A stretch of DNA of 64,000 bases from Glebionis coronaria (Eukaryota; Streptophyta; Magnoliopsida; Asterales; Asteraceae): contig CM046874.1 in the NCBI GenBank assembly GCA_025667525.1, positions 664,162,963 to 664,226,962 on the forward strand. Reading direction: 5' to 3'. Of this stretch, positions 1 to 11,336 are shown one piece after another (within the stretch, counting starts at the first letter, position 1; each line of letters starts with the position of its first letter). Under the pieces are notes generated by a model. That model did no database searches. It had not been told where the DNA came from and saw only the letters and a program-made list of their open reading frames with translations. The translations under genes and the position numbers were made by a program.

Positions 1-1908
1 TTGTATTCACAAATTAATAATACTAATGATCTACTTACTGGGAGTACGCCGCCAATATCATGATGTTGTGACGAGCTAGCTTCAAATGTTTGATCAACCT
101 TAGACCAGCGACCAAATCCTTCGTGAGGCATCGGGTTAGTCATTGCATACAAACTATGACTTGCAGATGGCTTAGCAGGCTGCCCGAACGAAGCGTTAGG
201 AGTAACTTTATAAGACGGCGTATATGGAGACGGAGTTCGAATATCGTCAAAGAAGTGGCTACAAACTGGGGTAAAATTACCTAAACCATCTTGTTGTTTG
301 TCCTAAAATATAATATATTCAAAGTTATTTTATTTAACAAAAATATAAAAGTAAGATGACAATTATATTCAAAAACAAATTTACCTCCATGTTATTAAAA
401 CCACTATATTGAGTACCATTATATTGAGTACTAGGAAACTCATTACCGAACCCACCAACATCAGATTCCTTCACGACATTTTTTGTTGGTGAGACTTGGC
501 CACAACCCCTTAATGTCTGCATTAAAATAGTTTGAATAATTATACGCCAAGTTTTCGATGATAGACATTTACATACATCATGTTAACCATTTACCATAAT
601 TGTTGCATTCATTTATTTGATAGTTCGATCGTTTTCCATCAAAACTAAGTAAACGTCTGCTGGTACATCATCGCGACTAAAACGGTTATCAAACTCAGGT
701 ATTGGTGGCGGTTCATGTATCTCATTATTGAAATATCTAATGCTATCAATCCACCAATCTGCCGACGTCTCAACTTCGTCGGGAAACAACCTTTCGTTTG
801 GTATAACATCCTTGCAAAATATAATAACATTAATTACACAAGTATAAAAATTATCAAATACATTGTTGAGCAAAAAGGAATGTCTATGCGTCATAGAACT
901 CACATGAATTAAACCAGGAATTTGTTTTCGAAAAAACTTTCTTTCTCGTAACCAACGAACAGATCGAGGATAACCATCAAGTCGTGTGAAATAATTCACA
1001 GCATTAGCACTATACGTATCCAACATCCAAGCCTGAAAATAAATGAATTTCAAATAAGACACGTATTATATTTTAGTTGGACAAAACACAACATATTACA
1101 TACCTTGAAAGCCCATGTAAAACCCATTAATTGATACTTGGGTGGTTCTGCATCAGGGTCTCTGTCATCATTCGCGTGGTAGTGTTCTACACGTACGTAT
1201 ACGGCATTCCTTAACTGCCTATACAATGTGGTCCAAACATACGAACCCCACGGATACAAGTTCCATGCATCTAAATTTTCAACTAACCTAAAGCACCAAT
1301 CCGGAAACAATGTAACTAGACTCATGCCCAAGAAGCACCAACTTCAAAACAGCTATCAAAGCAAGCCGTACAACATCCAAGTCATGTAGGTTTTCAAAGG
1401 CTTCACTTTTAACAACTCTATGCAAATAGCGAACGACTATCTGACGAGTATCATAAGCTGATGAAAAAACACGTCTCCTAAACGGCATTGGCCCCTCTAA
1501 ATAATCACCACAAAACTCTACACCAAATTTTAAACTGGTCATTAAACAAAATTCTTCCCTACGAAATTTTATAACATGACCACCAACATCATAACATAAC
1601 GGATAATTTTCTGTCTCTTCATCTACAAAATCCATTTGACAACATCCAAGGTAATGTACTAAAAGACCAGTCTCTACGCATTATGGCAAATTCCACAACT
1701 AACCAAAACATGATTGCCTAAACAAAGTTTCCTTTGGTGTGTTTCTAAATCTTTCTCTAATAATCGGTAACAAGGTTAACTTGCTTTTACATGTCAAAGT
1801 AACAGTATAATCCTAAATTTTTTACAAGAACAACATATCAATAATGTATAACAAATAAACATACACACTTATTAATGAATTTTTTTTAATTAAATAACAT
1901 ACCGCCAT
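1..1908 (-). pseudogene. DUF1985-domain protein gene (Ulp1/phospholipase-like plant family), broken, 3' end outside window
   Basis: I read this as a decayed copy of the large plant family that carries DUF1985, often linked to a C-terminal Ulp1-type cysteine protease and often moved by Mutator-like elements. Visible blocks are FRQSCFG, FRREEFCLMTSLKFG and PWGSYVWTTLYRQL. A probable start ATG at 1908-1906 encodes Met-Ala, followed by a GTATGT donor at 1902 and an acceptor before 1812. Later exons lie near 1812-1104, 1033-613, 519-386 and 302-39, the last ending at a GTAAGT donor at 38. Breaks: in-frame TAG at 1701-1699, TAA at 1683-1681, a frameshift near 1325, and a TAA near 613. The exon at 302-39 stays open and is rich in Ser, Pro and Thr. 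Any protease domain would lie left of position 1. I am fairly sure of the family and of the breaks, less sure of the minor exon edges. Confidence 0.72.
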
Positions 1909-1970
1909 AAAGTAGCATCAACAAAAAAACACCAACTTCACCCAGGCTGCTCAAAAGAATGCCATATTTA

Positions 1971-2352
1971 AACATACTCGGGAATATATATAGGAGAGGA
2001 TCATTGCTCGTGAATTTGATGATAATGCGATATATACCCTAGCTGCTAAAAAAACATGCCATTTTTTAACATACTCGTGAATGTGGTTTTGAGAATGCTT
2101 GGTTTTCTATGCAATCTTATAAACATCCCATATATTAAATCCATACTCGGGAGAAATTTAAACCGACTATTATATTGTCAGAAAATGGGCCCGAGAATAT
2201 ATTAATAATCGTGCCAAGCACTATTTGAATGGTCCCATGTAGTCAGTCGCCATGTGCATTCTGCCATACTCGGGATTTATGGCTCCCGGTATTGAATAAA
2301 TGTTTTTTTTTAACTAATGACATTTTGACACGTGTAGAAAGGATACTCGGGT
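1971..2352. repeat. Scattered ACTCGGGA motif cluster
   Basis: The word ATACTCGGGA, or a one-base variant, recurs near 1974, 2070, 2142, 2266 and 2343, several times just after GCCAT and an A/T run. The spacing is irregular at about 70-125 bases. This looks like a heavily decayed repeat upstream of the DUF1985 pseudogene. It could also be chance in low-complexity DNA. Confidence 0.35.
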
Positions 2353-3461
2353 CTCTCATTTCCTGACCTTCAAGGCTTTTTTCGAAACCACCAACATTTT
2401 ATGGCCTCTTCAGGACAACCATTTCCTATAAGGGCCCTGTACGTAATTTTCGCAAATAAAAATCCAAAAATGATCATTCTTCAATTGAAAAGTTTAGCCA
2501 TAAATTTTTGTTGTCTTGTGAGTGATGTGATGTGATAGTCAAAAAGAAGTGTAATGTGCGAGAGGGTAAAGGGAGTCTTGTCCAAAGCAATAGTGTCCAT
2601 TTTAGATATAGTTGATATTTATGAGTTATGACCATAATTTATCTAATACGGAGTAGTTGGAAAAAGAGGAGATTGTAAGATGGTTACGAGTTAGTAAGAG
2701 TAAAAGGTAAACCTCCTTTTCACTTTGCCCCACAACTGACAATCAGCGACACATTAACACAAAACAACTAATAAAAATATTCATTCACTCACATCACATA
2801 AACTCCTCTTCACTTTGGCCCCACCACTATTTTTTTCCACACAAATTTAAATTCATTTCATTCAAATTAAAATTACAAATACTTAAATAAAAATACTTTA
2901 CGAAAATAAAAATACAATCTTAAACTAAAAACGTTTTAAAAATTACGCAAATTAAATTTTTTTAACCAACAGATGATAAATACCAAACCATATAGGATAA
3001 AAATTATAAATATATATAAAAAAATCATTAAAACCTTATCTTCTTTGCTGCCCTTCTATCTTTTTCTTCAATCTTACAAAACACACACACATACTGTATG
3101 TAAACCCAAACAAAAAAAAATCCATATTATATCATTAAATCCAATGGTCCATTCCGCCACTCAGCTCGTCGAACGTTCGTCGGTTAACTAACGAAGACAC
3201 GAAGAATAGGGGGTCGGTGTGGTAACGAGCCTCGGCGAAGAACGACGAACGTGCCAGCTAGACACGGCGAGGCTCTTCGCGTCGTGATACCTTTTACTTT
3301 AAGTTATAACAAGGTCTTTTCGTATGTGGACCAAAATAGAAGCATTGATCTTCATGGTATTTTTATTTTGTTGGAGATTGATATAACTTTGTACATTGTA
3401 AACAATTTGAGCAATAAATGGGCATTTGATCTTTTTTGTAACTGCTTTTGTAAAGCCTGAA
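2353..3461. other. Intergenic stretch with a GC-rich island
   Basis: No gene recognised. The stretch is AT-rich except for 3142-3295, which is GC-rich with many CGAAC/GTTCG and TCG words, unlike its flanks. Such GC islands in AT-rich plant DNA often mark small non-autonomous transposons. I could not find matching inverted ends. The open frame at 2973-3191 is mostly Ile/Lys/Thr from AT-rich sequence and is not convincing as a gene. Confidence 0.4.
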
Positions 3462-3468
3462 ATAAATT

Positions 3469-4470
3469 TAAGAGTAAAATGTAGAAATCATACCTGTGGT
3501 ATTTTATTTTTGCAGATTTAGTAACCGGTGTTTCGAAAGTGCAGACGGCCTCATTGGTATTCGTATTTTGTATCATTTTGATCTTTTGACTTAACAATTT
3601 GACCGTTACTACATGGACAATTTTGTCTTTTTCTCCAAAATACCACAAACACCAAAAAATTAAAATTAAAAAATCAAACACACTCCTGTATAAAAAATCC
3701 AATTTATAAAACTAAGAAAATGTTTCTAACAACTTGTTGTGCAATTGTTTTCTTTCATAAAAGATTCACAAGGTATAACGTGATTTAAAAATGACAAAGA
3801 TTAGACTGCACAAAATTGCTAGTATGTTTAAAGTAATGCATGGTTCAGTGGTCACACCAATATCTCTGTTTGTAATAGAAAATAGTCATTACAGATCACC
3901 AATTATTAATGATTGTCGTTTATAGTCGAAACAGCCCACAAGTTTTACCAATGTAATAAAAAAACGTAAAGATCAAAGAATATTGACATTTCATTCTATG
4001 ATAATGAAGCTGGTATCTAAGTCTTAGGTTCAGTTAGACCATGGTCCATGTAATACGTATCAATTACATATACTGTGAAACTTTTATGTCTTTAAGAATA
4101 TGATGCAAAAATATTACTCGTCATTAGCTAAATCACGGCAGTCTGTACTAGGATAATGGTTTGACGTGTTGTTGTCACTGGTATCTTTAGGATTTCCACT
4201 AAAATTGGATCTTTAATACATATATGTGTTTGTTTGATCGTTTAATGTTTATTTCTTTAATGTATGTGGTGTTTTGGAGAAGAAGACAAAATTAAAAGAC
4301 AAAATTGTCCCTGTAATAATGGTAAGCTTTTAATAATTTTAAAGTCAAAGTACTAAAATGATATAAAATATAAACACCAGTGAGGCCGCATGCACTTTTG
4401 AAACATCGGTTACTAAATCTGCAAAAATGAAATATCACAGGTATGATTTTTGCATTTTACTCTTAATTTA
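3469..4470. mobile_element. DNA transposon with long (about 200 bp) terminal inverted repeats, non-autonomous
   Basis: The left arm (about 3469-3660) and the right arm (about 4260-4470) are inverted copies of each other. Both ends begin AAGAGTAAAATG when read inward, followed by a CATACCTGTG block, GCAGATTTAGTAACCG, and then GACAATTTTGTCTTTT. About 600 bp of unrelated AT-rich sequence lies between the arms with no transposase. Long inverted ends suggest a Mutator-like or foldback element. The flanks (AAATTT left, AATTTAAAG right) do not give a clean target-site duplication, so the superfamily is inference. Confidence 0.7.
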
Positions 4471-4892
4471 AAGAGGTAATCAAAATAACATGACATTTTT
4501 ATAGTAGCTATTCATAAACCGACTAAACATGAAAGTAAATATAACGTGCGATAATATGAGTGGATGAATGTTCGAAGTATTGTCATACGGTAACAACTTT
4601 ACTGTAAAACATTTTTCAATACTTATAAATTCTGAAATCTTTCACAATGTCATCATAGGCGTGTTTTAAATTTTTGCTCGGATGTGGTTTTTATAATTTT
4701 TGTGAAAATGAATCGAACCTAAAACGCGATATGTTGAATAACTGAAAAATTTAAACACGTAATAACTTATTTGTATTAGTGGCTAATTAGTCAATACAGT
4801 AAGACAAAAATATGGGAAATCATTTTTGAGAGAATAAAACAAACTATTTTCAGTGGTATAACAACCTTGATAAATAATCATTAGCGAACGTG

Positions 4893-5030
4893 GGCCGTGC
4901 TTAGCACTGCCTAAAACCTTCACTAGTTTATATTATATGTACAATTAACCAATGTAAAACATATATTTTTTAATGTTATTTTTGTAACAATCTTAATAAA
5001 TTAAACAAATTAATAATACTATTTTTTTTT
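4893..5030 (+). repeat. Helitron-like 3' terminus plus a block shared with 11179-11265
   Basis: A hairpin-forming GTGCTTAGCAC is followed about 14 bases later by CTAG then T, the arrangement expected at a Helitron 3' end (hairpin, then CTRR, inserted before T). The stem is weaker than in the copy near 11152. The downstream sequence, from AACCAATGTAAAAC through AATAATACTATTTTTT, closely matches the sequence after the terminus at 11178, so both ends sit against the same repeat. Confidence 0.45.
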
Positions 5031-5770
5031 CTTTTGCTTTTAAATCTATATGGTCCATGATTTCAAAATTCACATGTGTGACAATATAAGTCATCTAAAT
5101 AATCTTTGCTTAGTTCTTTAGCACTATTACGATATTACGATGCTTTATAAAGAGGATAGGGTCATGGCTTGCGCTCGATTACAGTTTTGAGTTTTATTTT
5201 CTCAATAATCTATTAAGCTCCTTTTTGCAGGTTTACACTGAAGCTTTATTTCTGTTCAACAGTTGAATCAAGATCAAGGCTTTCATTTTTAGGCCAAATT
5301 ATGGTTTTACAACATGCCCTCTTTATCCATAAATAAGTAGCACTTTTGAGCTTTTGGTTATACTATATTACAAGTATATTGTATAACTTTTAGATGTAAG
5401 AACTGTATTATTGTAAAAATGTTTCACTTGATAAAGTTTTTTTTATATTGTAAGCCAAGCTCTAAAGAATGTGGTTGGAACATGGAAATTACTATATTGT
5501 ACCAGAAATGTTTGGTTTGGTTATCACTTAAAATAGTATGGTTTGGAATCTGGATCTATGGTGCATTGACCTATCAGTGGTGTGTAGCATATATAAAGAT
5601 ATGTAAATATTTTTCGTTGATAAAAAAATGTGTTTCATAAGCAAATGTGGCAAGCGCTCTAAAAGTTAGCATATTTTTATAAAGGTACGTTAGAATAAGT
5701 GTTCATTCAAGATAATCAAGTTTGATAGGGATCAAATTTGTAATGAAATCTTTTATAAAAGTTATATGAT
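5031..5770. other. AT-rich stretch without recognisable gene
   Basis: The 73-codon open frame at 5419-5640 has an unconvincing composition (Ile, Lys, Cys, Trp) and no family I recognise. The surrounding text, with a pyrimidine-rich TTTTTGCAG near 5230, could be a fragment of a gene 3' region. I see nothing firm. Confidence 0.35.
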
Positions 5771-5802
5771 ACTAGGCGATTACCCGCGCATAGCGGCGGC
5801 AA
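5771..5802 (-). mobile_element. Helitron-like 3' terminus on the minus strand
   Basis: Read on the minus strand, a GC-rich hairpin region (CCGCCGCTATGCGCGGG) is followed by TAATCGC and then CTAG-T at 5775-5771. A short GC-rich hairpin about 10 bases before CTAG is the classical 3' end of non-autonomous Helitrons in plants. The element body would extend right from here. I cannot place its 5' TC end. Confidence 0.5.
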
Positions 5803-6149
5803 TTGCACAACGACATATAATTAATGATACGTCAAATTGTGGTAAGATCAAAATATATTAGATAAAAGTTGTAACATGCGATAATCTAATGCTAGAAAAA
5901 TATTAAATAAACATGTAAAACATATAATAACACACGTTATCATCACATAAAACTTCTTGGTAGTTGGTACATGACATTTGAGGTGTAAAATCCTTCTTGA
6001 TTGAACTCTTTGATTGATTTAACTAATACCGTTGTAGTTGTATGTAATATTCCTCTAGGTCCGACCCATTGACTGGTTTAACTAATAGTTTTATGTAAGA
6101 TTTTTTTACTATAATCTCGTCTCAAAATCCACTCACGGATAGCTTCAAG

Positions 6150-6352
6150 AATTAATTAACATAAAATTAATATACTTTATTGTTAAGATATCGTGCGTCA
6201 TAATCGTAAGTCTACGCTGAAAACAAGTTCACATGAGTTATAATGAATGAATGAATTAAGATAAAGTTAATATACTTTAATTGTTAAGATATCATGCCTC
6301 ATAATCGTAAGTTTACACTGTTCAGAGAGATCATATGAGTTATAATGAATGT
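6150..6352. repeat. Two-unit tandem repeat of about 100 bp
   Basis: Two imperfect units follow one another, near 6157-6250 and 6258-6352. Both contain TTAATATACTTTA, TTGTTAAGATATC, CATAATCGTAAGT and GAGTTATAATGAATG in the same order. Differences are scattered substitutions and short indels. No coding potential seen. Confidence 0.65.
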
Positions 6353-9072
6353 GTAAAAGAAAAAAAATTACACATTCAATATAGTTGAAAAAATAGAACA
6401 AAGACACTCATAATTTATGAAAACTTTCTTTACACACATCATTTATTGTAGCATTCGGTATAAACGATTACCTCGTGTGCAAAATTCAAAATGCTAACTT
6501 GATTAACGAACATGTAACGGATTTGGATGTGTTTTTTCATATTGATAAAACAAAAATAATCTCCTATATCAAAAGAAATTATATGAGTTGTTTTTTTTTC
6601 ATGATGCGAGTCTCAGCTCTCTTTTGCACAAAATAGTTTCCAGTAACAACCTCAACGAAACCACAACTCTATATAGCATAAGTACACAATTTCAGATAAG
6701 AACATATGTTGCATCATATATTTGTCCTTAATTTAAACATCATATATCACAAAACTTCAAAACTCCTACACGACTTATGGAATTAAATCTTTTACCACAT
6801 AGAAGAAGAGGTCACTTGGTTCAGATAGTTGCAGCGTGGTTCAACTGATGGTATTCCTATTTTTAACTTGAATATGTGATCAGAAGGAACTCGAGCTTGG
6901 TAGTTATACCCACTTTCCATCATAAAACACCTCAGCACACCTTTTTATGCAGGTGCAACCGCATTATGCATGACCGAATCACCAATAAGAACTGACAGGA
7001 CTTCAATAATACACTTTAACATATATGCACTATACATATGACCTAATCACCATTAAGAATTGATAGAACCGATCACCAATAAGCACATGAGACTGATCAC
7101 CAGTAAGCTCTACAAACCCTAATTACCAAACAGATTAGGAATGAATAATTAGGATCAGTAACAATATTAAAACTATTACATCATCACTGTCTAAGTGTAT
7201 CTCGCTACAAGGCCATCTCCCACAAGTTGTCATGCTAAAAGGCGCAAGCACAATCAAATGGTCAACAAAATCAAGAAAATCAAACAAGCAAAAGTATAAA
7301 ACACAACATAACACACCGTCTGGCCCAACCTTGTCGATAGCATCATCGAACAAATGGGCTTTGTTAGTATCATTGTTTCATGAAAAAATAGACACAATGG
7401 CTAAAAAACATAGACAAATAATCTTATTAGAAGACGGTTTAATGTAAACCAAACTCCGATTATTGCTTTAACTATTGAAGTTATCACCCCAAAAAGGTAA
7501 CCTTTACTATAAGAGCATGTAAATTTTAGAGTTTAACTATCATGCTAATTAAGAAAGTCATCATGAAAGGTTACAACATATTAGTAACTGGGTATTGTGG
7601 CGGTGTTTTCCTACACACTTAATATCGTTAAATTTTTTATGCACTCGTTAGATCATTAGGACATCAAAATATTGATTCAATGCCATCGCATAATGAGGCC
7701 TTAATACCCCTATTTTTTTCAGAAAATAGCATGCCTAAACGCCTATTTGCGAGAACCAAAAAGTTTATAGACCACCCATTTGTGCACAATAGATAGCACA
7801 CATAAATCCCCGTCTATAAAAACAAAATCAGTCCCCAAACCCCCTTTTTTGACACCAAATAGCATGTTCAAACGGCCTACTTGTGACAACAACGCAAAAC
7901 AACTTTCTCCTTAAATCGATTATATAACTCTATATAAGGTGAAATAAACAGATACAGTTTTATCTATACGACCCATTCTTAAACTTTCTCTATGAAGTTT
8001 TGATACGTGCAGTCGACTTACCAGTGGCTTCTAAGACTATGCAACCGTTTGTTGTGAGTTTCTAGAGATAATATGTAACTGTCACTTGAGTACGAAATTC
8101 AACTGTCGATTAAATATAATTACCACTGTAAAACCTGTAAAGCTGTAACTATAGTATAGGTGGAACTCAAGAACATCCATGGTGCTTTTGAAACCGGTTG
8201 TATTAGTAACTTTGAAACAAATTTTCTTTTGATTTGAAATGGTATTGCAATCAAAAGGGAATTTGTATGTGGTGTTAATGCTTAACAAAAATAGTCAGGC
8301 ATTATATTAAAGATTCAACGTTACATTTTTTACTTGAATATTGTTGGGTGATTGTGACTTCCATTAACTTCAACAACACCAAAAACATCCTGCATATTAC
8401 GTGTGAAAAAAAACTCATAATTGGTTACCCTTTTAGAAGTAGCACATATTCTAATAACAAAAAGAGAATAGTAAAAGTAGACTTACTTCACAAAGAAAAG
8501 TTTTCAAACGACCTCCTTAACTTCAACAACATTTGCAAGGCGTCTCATGAAATCTAAACCCGGACATTTATAAAATGATACCTACAAGCTCATAGGATTT
8601 TAAAAATTCCCTAGTATATATTACATACAATCTTAACAATATTGTCAAACTGATGTTATACCTTTGCGATGGATTCAAATTATAATTTCGAAACTTTCCA
8701 ATTCTGATTAATCACTACTTTCGATAAAAATGCACTTTTAGGATCAGATGCGTGCATTCACGTTTGTGTGTAGTGTACTTATGTCAACTTTATACCACCA
8801 TCACGACACGTGACACCGGGAGCCATCACTTTTCCTGGTGGCGTCAAAGTGCTTTACCAAAATAGCTTGATTTGTTGACATCCTCTGATGTACTACTATC
8901 CCTGAATCAACACCATAGTATTCAACATCAAATTGGTTCAAATGCAAGAGATTATGGTGAAGATATATAAAGACTCACTACTATACTAAATGGTTCAAAT
9001 GAGTCACACATTTATAGTCATCCAGTAGGAATTCGCTAAAAGTAATTCGAGTTTTCGCATAAGAGTACATAC
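6353..9072. other. Non-genic stretch with possible decayed coding scraps
   Basis: No intact gene. On the minus strand near 6930-6790 a frame of about 45 codons after an in-frame TAA reads in a protein-like way, with the words MESGYNYQARVPSDH and KLKIGIPSVEPR; I do not recognise it. Near 8950-8810 another minus-strand frame contains the word VDSGIVVHQRM. Copies of ATCACCAATAAG or close variants recur at about 6980-7105. Open frames at 7135-7447 and 8082-8557 have no recognisable motif. These scraps lie between the Helitron-like ends at 5771 and 11178, so they may be captured gene pieces. Confidence 0.35.
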
Positions 9073-9370
9073 CAGGTGAGTGTAGGTTAAAGACCTCCAA
9101 ATCTTGTTTGGTCGCAAGATAGCGATACAACTACTGCTTACCATCCGAACTGAAATAAACTTGGTGATCATTCCAAGCATATCTACCTATGTCTTGGCGT
9201 TCAAATTAGTTGCCTAGTTGTTGAGCCTCTAAATAACCAACAGTTGATTGGTCAAGTATCAACATAATCATAACCCCTGTGCCCTTCTGCCCCAAATGCA
9301 TTAAGAGCTTCCACGTCTTTAAACGAATCAAAGTATTCGAGGGGCTCTTGGATTCCCATGTCAAACCACT
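9073..9370 (-). pseudogene. Fragment resembling the XS domain of SGS3 (RNA-silencing factor), decayed
   Basis: Read on the minus strand from 9370, one frame gives WFDMGIQEPLEYF, then GAEGHRGYDYV. After a frameshift near 9263 another gives STVGYLEAQQLG, RYAWNDHQVYFSSDG and LATKQDLEVFNLHSPG. The order and spacing match the XS domain of SUPPRESSOR OF GENE SILENCING 3, which binds double-stranded RNA in trans-acting siRNA production: WxGMGNQE, GPQGHRG, GYLEAERL, KxDLxxFNxHSxG. Two in-frame stops (after QLGN and after DGKQ) break it. The homology ends exactly at a GTATGT donor-like site, so the piece came from genomic DNA rather than a processed mRNA. No zinc-finger or coiled-coil parts of SGS3 are seen nearby. 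The match is by recognition only. Confidence 0.6.
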
Positions 9371-11144
9371 AATAAATATTCAAATGTGGTAAACGGTTTT
9401 GAACAAATTCTGAGAATAATCAAATTAGGTTTTATTTTACTACCAAAATATTCTTTATGTCATTATTTTTTTAAAAATCAAAGATGCTGGCAGGCTTAGG
9501 TTTTTGAATGGTACTTGGTTTTGTTTTTTCAATGAATCGGGTTTTTAGGAACGTGGTGAGCTGGTAGTGTGTTACAACTAAAGATAAGTCATATTGTTAT
9601 GGACCTTTCGACTATAATAAAGATAAGTCATATAGATGAAACGTGGCAAGCATGGGATTGAAAGAGTATGTGCTTTTAATTATAATAAATTAAGCTTACT
9701 TGCATGACCAACAGTTCGTACAGATTCATAAATCTCATGAACATTTCCCCCTATAAAATAAAAATTGATGAAGATTATAATAAGTTTCACACAATGCATC
9801 TGTTAGTAGTCCATTGGGAAAATATTGAAGAAATACCCAAAAACATCGCAATAAAATATAAGAGCTACCTTGTAAGTCTTACCTCTAAAAAGGTGAATCT
9901 CTTCAAATTCATCCAAGTATTTCAAGCAATAAGTCTTGTCCCACCTTTGCGTCCCACCTTTGCGAGAATGCCTATTAATGATATCACCCAAAAGAAATTA
10001 GGTGAATTTAGTAAAATGGCATAATTTGGCCACCAAAAGAAATGAGATGTTTTTCATACTTCAAAGGTTACTCACAGTCAAATCTTATGTTGAAGTGCAA
10101 GTTGCAGGTCTTTAATGGGTGTGATCGATATAAAGAGCAATGATATTGAGAATCTTAGATAAAAAAATAAATAAGCAATAAGCTGACTACATAACAAGCC
10201 TAAATTCGGATAAGCAGGAAAGTTTCAATTTTTTTTTGGGTAAAGGGCTTATGAAACATAGGCCCAAAACCAAATAAGGCATAGGCCCCCTATATAAGCC
10301 GAAAAAACACATCCTATATTCCAAAATTACCAGAACTTTTAAAAGACCCTAATACAAGGTTACCTGGTTATGGAAACATCAAACAGGGAGAGTGATGTTC
10401 TGGTGACAAAATGGTAGCGGCAGCAACAACTTTCCAGCTGTAAAAAAACACAAAAACAATAAAAACCCAGATCTACTACTAAAGACATTGATCTATACAA
10501 AATCTTCAAAACATGATTAAAAACCTACAACCTTTTGGCGACATTAAATGGTGTCCGGTGGTAGGATCAGTGATGGTAGGTCTGCCGATGGTAGATGCAA
10601 GAGATTATGGTTGATGGGGTTTATTATTATATTTATAGCGGATTAAATTAAATGGGTGGTGTTGCCCGAATTTCACGAGGCTTCTTTCATAAGTTTATAT
10701 AATTTCTACTCATATCATAATATCTTTTCCATCTTTTTCAGGTTTGCATTGATTTTATTTAACATTGCCTAATCTATATACATTTCCCGAATCAAAGTGT
10801 TAATGCATGGCTGTAAATATCACATACTTTCCAAACCGGTGAATTGTGAAAGGTGAAACTTACAACAGAAGCCACAAAGGAACTTTTCAATTTTCAACAA
10901 TTAGCATCCGTCCTTTATAATTAGTTAAGATTAAGATGGTCTTAAGGACGTTAGACTCTGTTAAAGTTTGTATAGATTATGTAATGCCATTTCTATTACC
11001 TGATCTAAGTATCTAACCTCACATGTCCAACGATATAGTCAAACGTTTGATTAAGCTTATTTTTATTATATAAGCTGATACGCTTATTAGCCTAATAAAT
11101 AAGCTTAAACAGACACATTTGTAGTTAACATTATTAATTTATTA
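9371..11144. other. Non-genic stretch
   Basis: No gene recognised. The open frame at 9704-10024 (106 codons, Ile/Lys-rich) overlaps an equally open antisense frame and has no known motif. Around 10230-10330 there are several AAGGCATAGGCCC-like words. Near 10520-10620 a short stretch with GGTGGTAGGATCAG repeats TGGTAG words. I see no promoter or RNA gene. Confidence 0.35.
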
Positions 11145-11178
11145 TATATGTCCGTGTTGAACACGGGTAATGAGCTAG
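11145..11178 (+). mobile_element. Helitron-like 3' terminus
   Basis: A perfect hairpin CCGTGTT-G-AACACGG (11152-11166) is followed by GTAATGAG and CTAG (11175-11178) and then T. This is the textbook 3' end of a plant Helitron: short GC-rich stem, roughly 10 bases, CTRR, inserted between A and T. The element would extend left. Its 5' TC end is not identified. No RepHel helicase sequence is seen, so it would be non-autonomous. Confidence 0.65.
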
Positions 11179-11265
11179 TTAACCAATGTAAAACACACAT
11201 TTTTTAATGTTATTTTTGTAACACATCTTAATACATTAAACAAATTAATAATACTATTTTTTAAA
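11179..11265 (+). repeat. Block shared with 4940-5030
   Basis: Starts AACCAATGTAAAACAC and runs through AATGTTATTTTTGTAAC to AATAATACTATTTTTT, nearly identical to the block downstream of the Helitron-like terminus at 4893-4930. The repeated pairing may mean both insertions hit the same older repeat, or that the block belongs to the mobile unit. Confidence 0.6.
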
Positions 11266-11336
11266 AAATACCCATAAAACGAGAAATACATGTAGTTATG
11301 CATATTATGTAAACTAATAATAAACAAAAATAGGGC

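Noticed and set aside
3352..3702. 116-codon minus-strand frame
   Set aside because: It covers the inverted arm of the element at 3469-4470, and its composition is that of AT-rich non-coding DNA.
9704..10024. 106-codon plus-strand frame
   Set aside because: No recognisable motif, an antisense frame is equally open, and there is no promoter or splice context.
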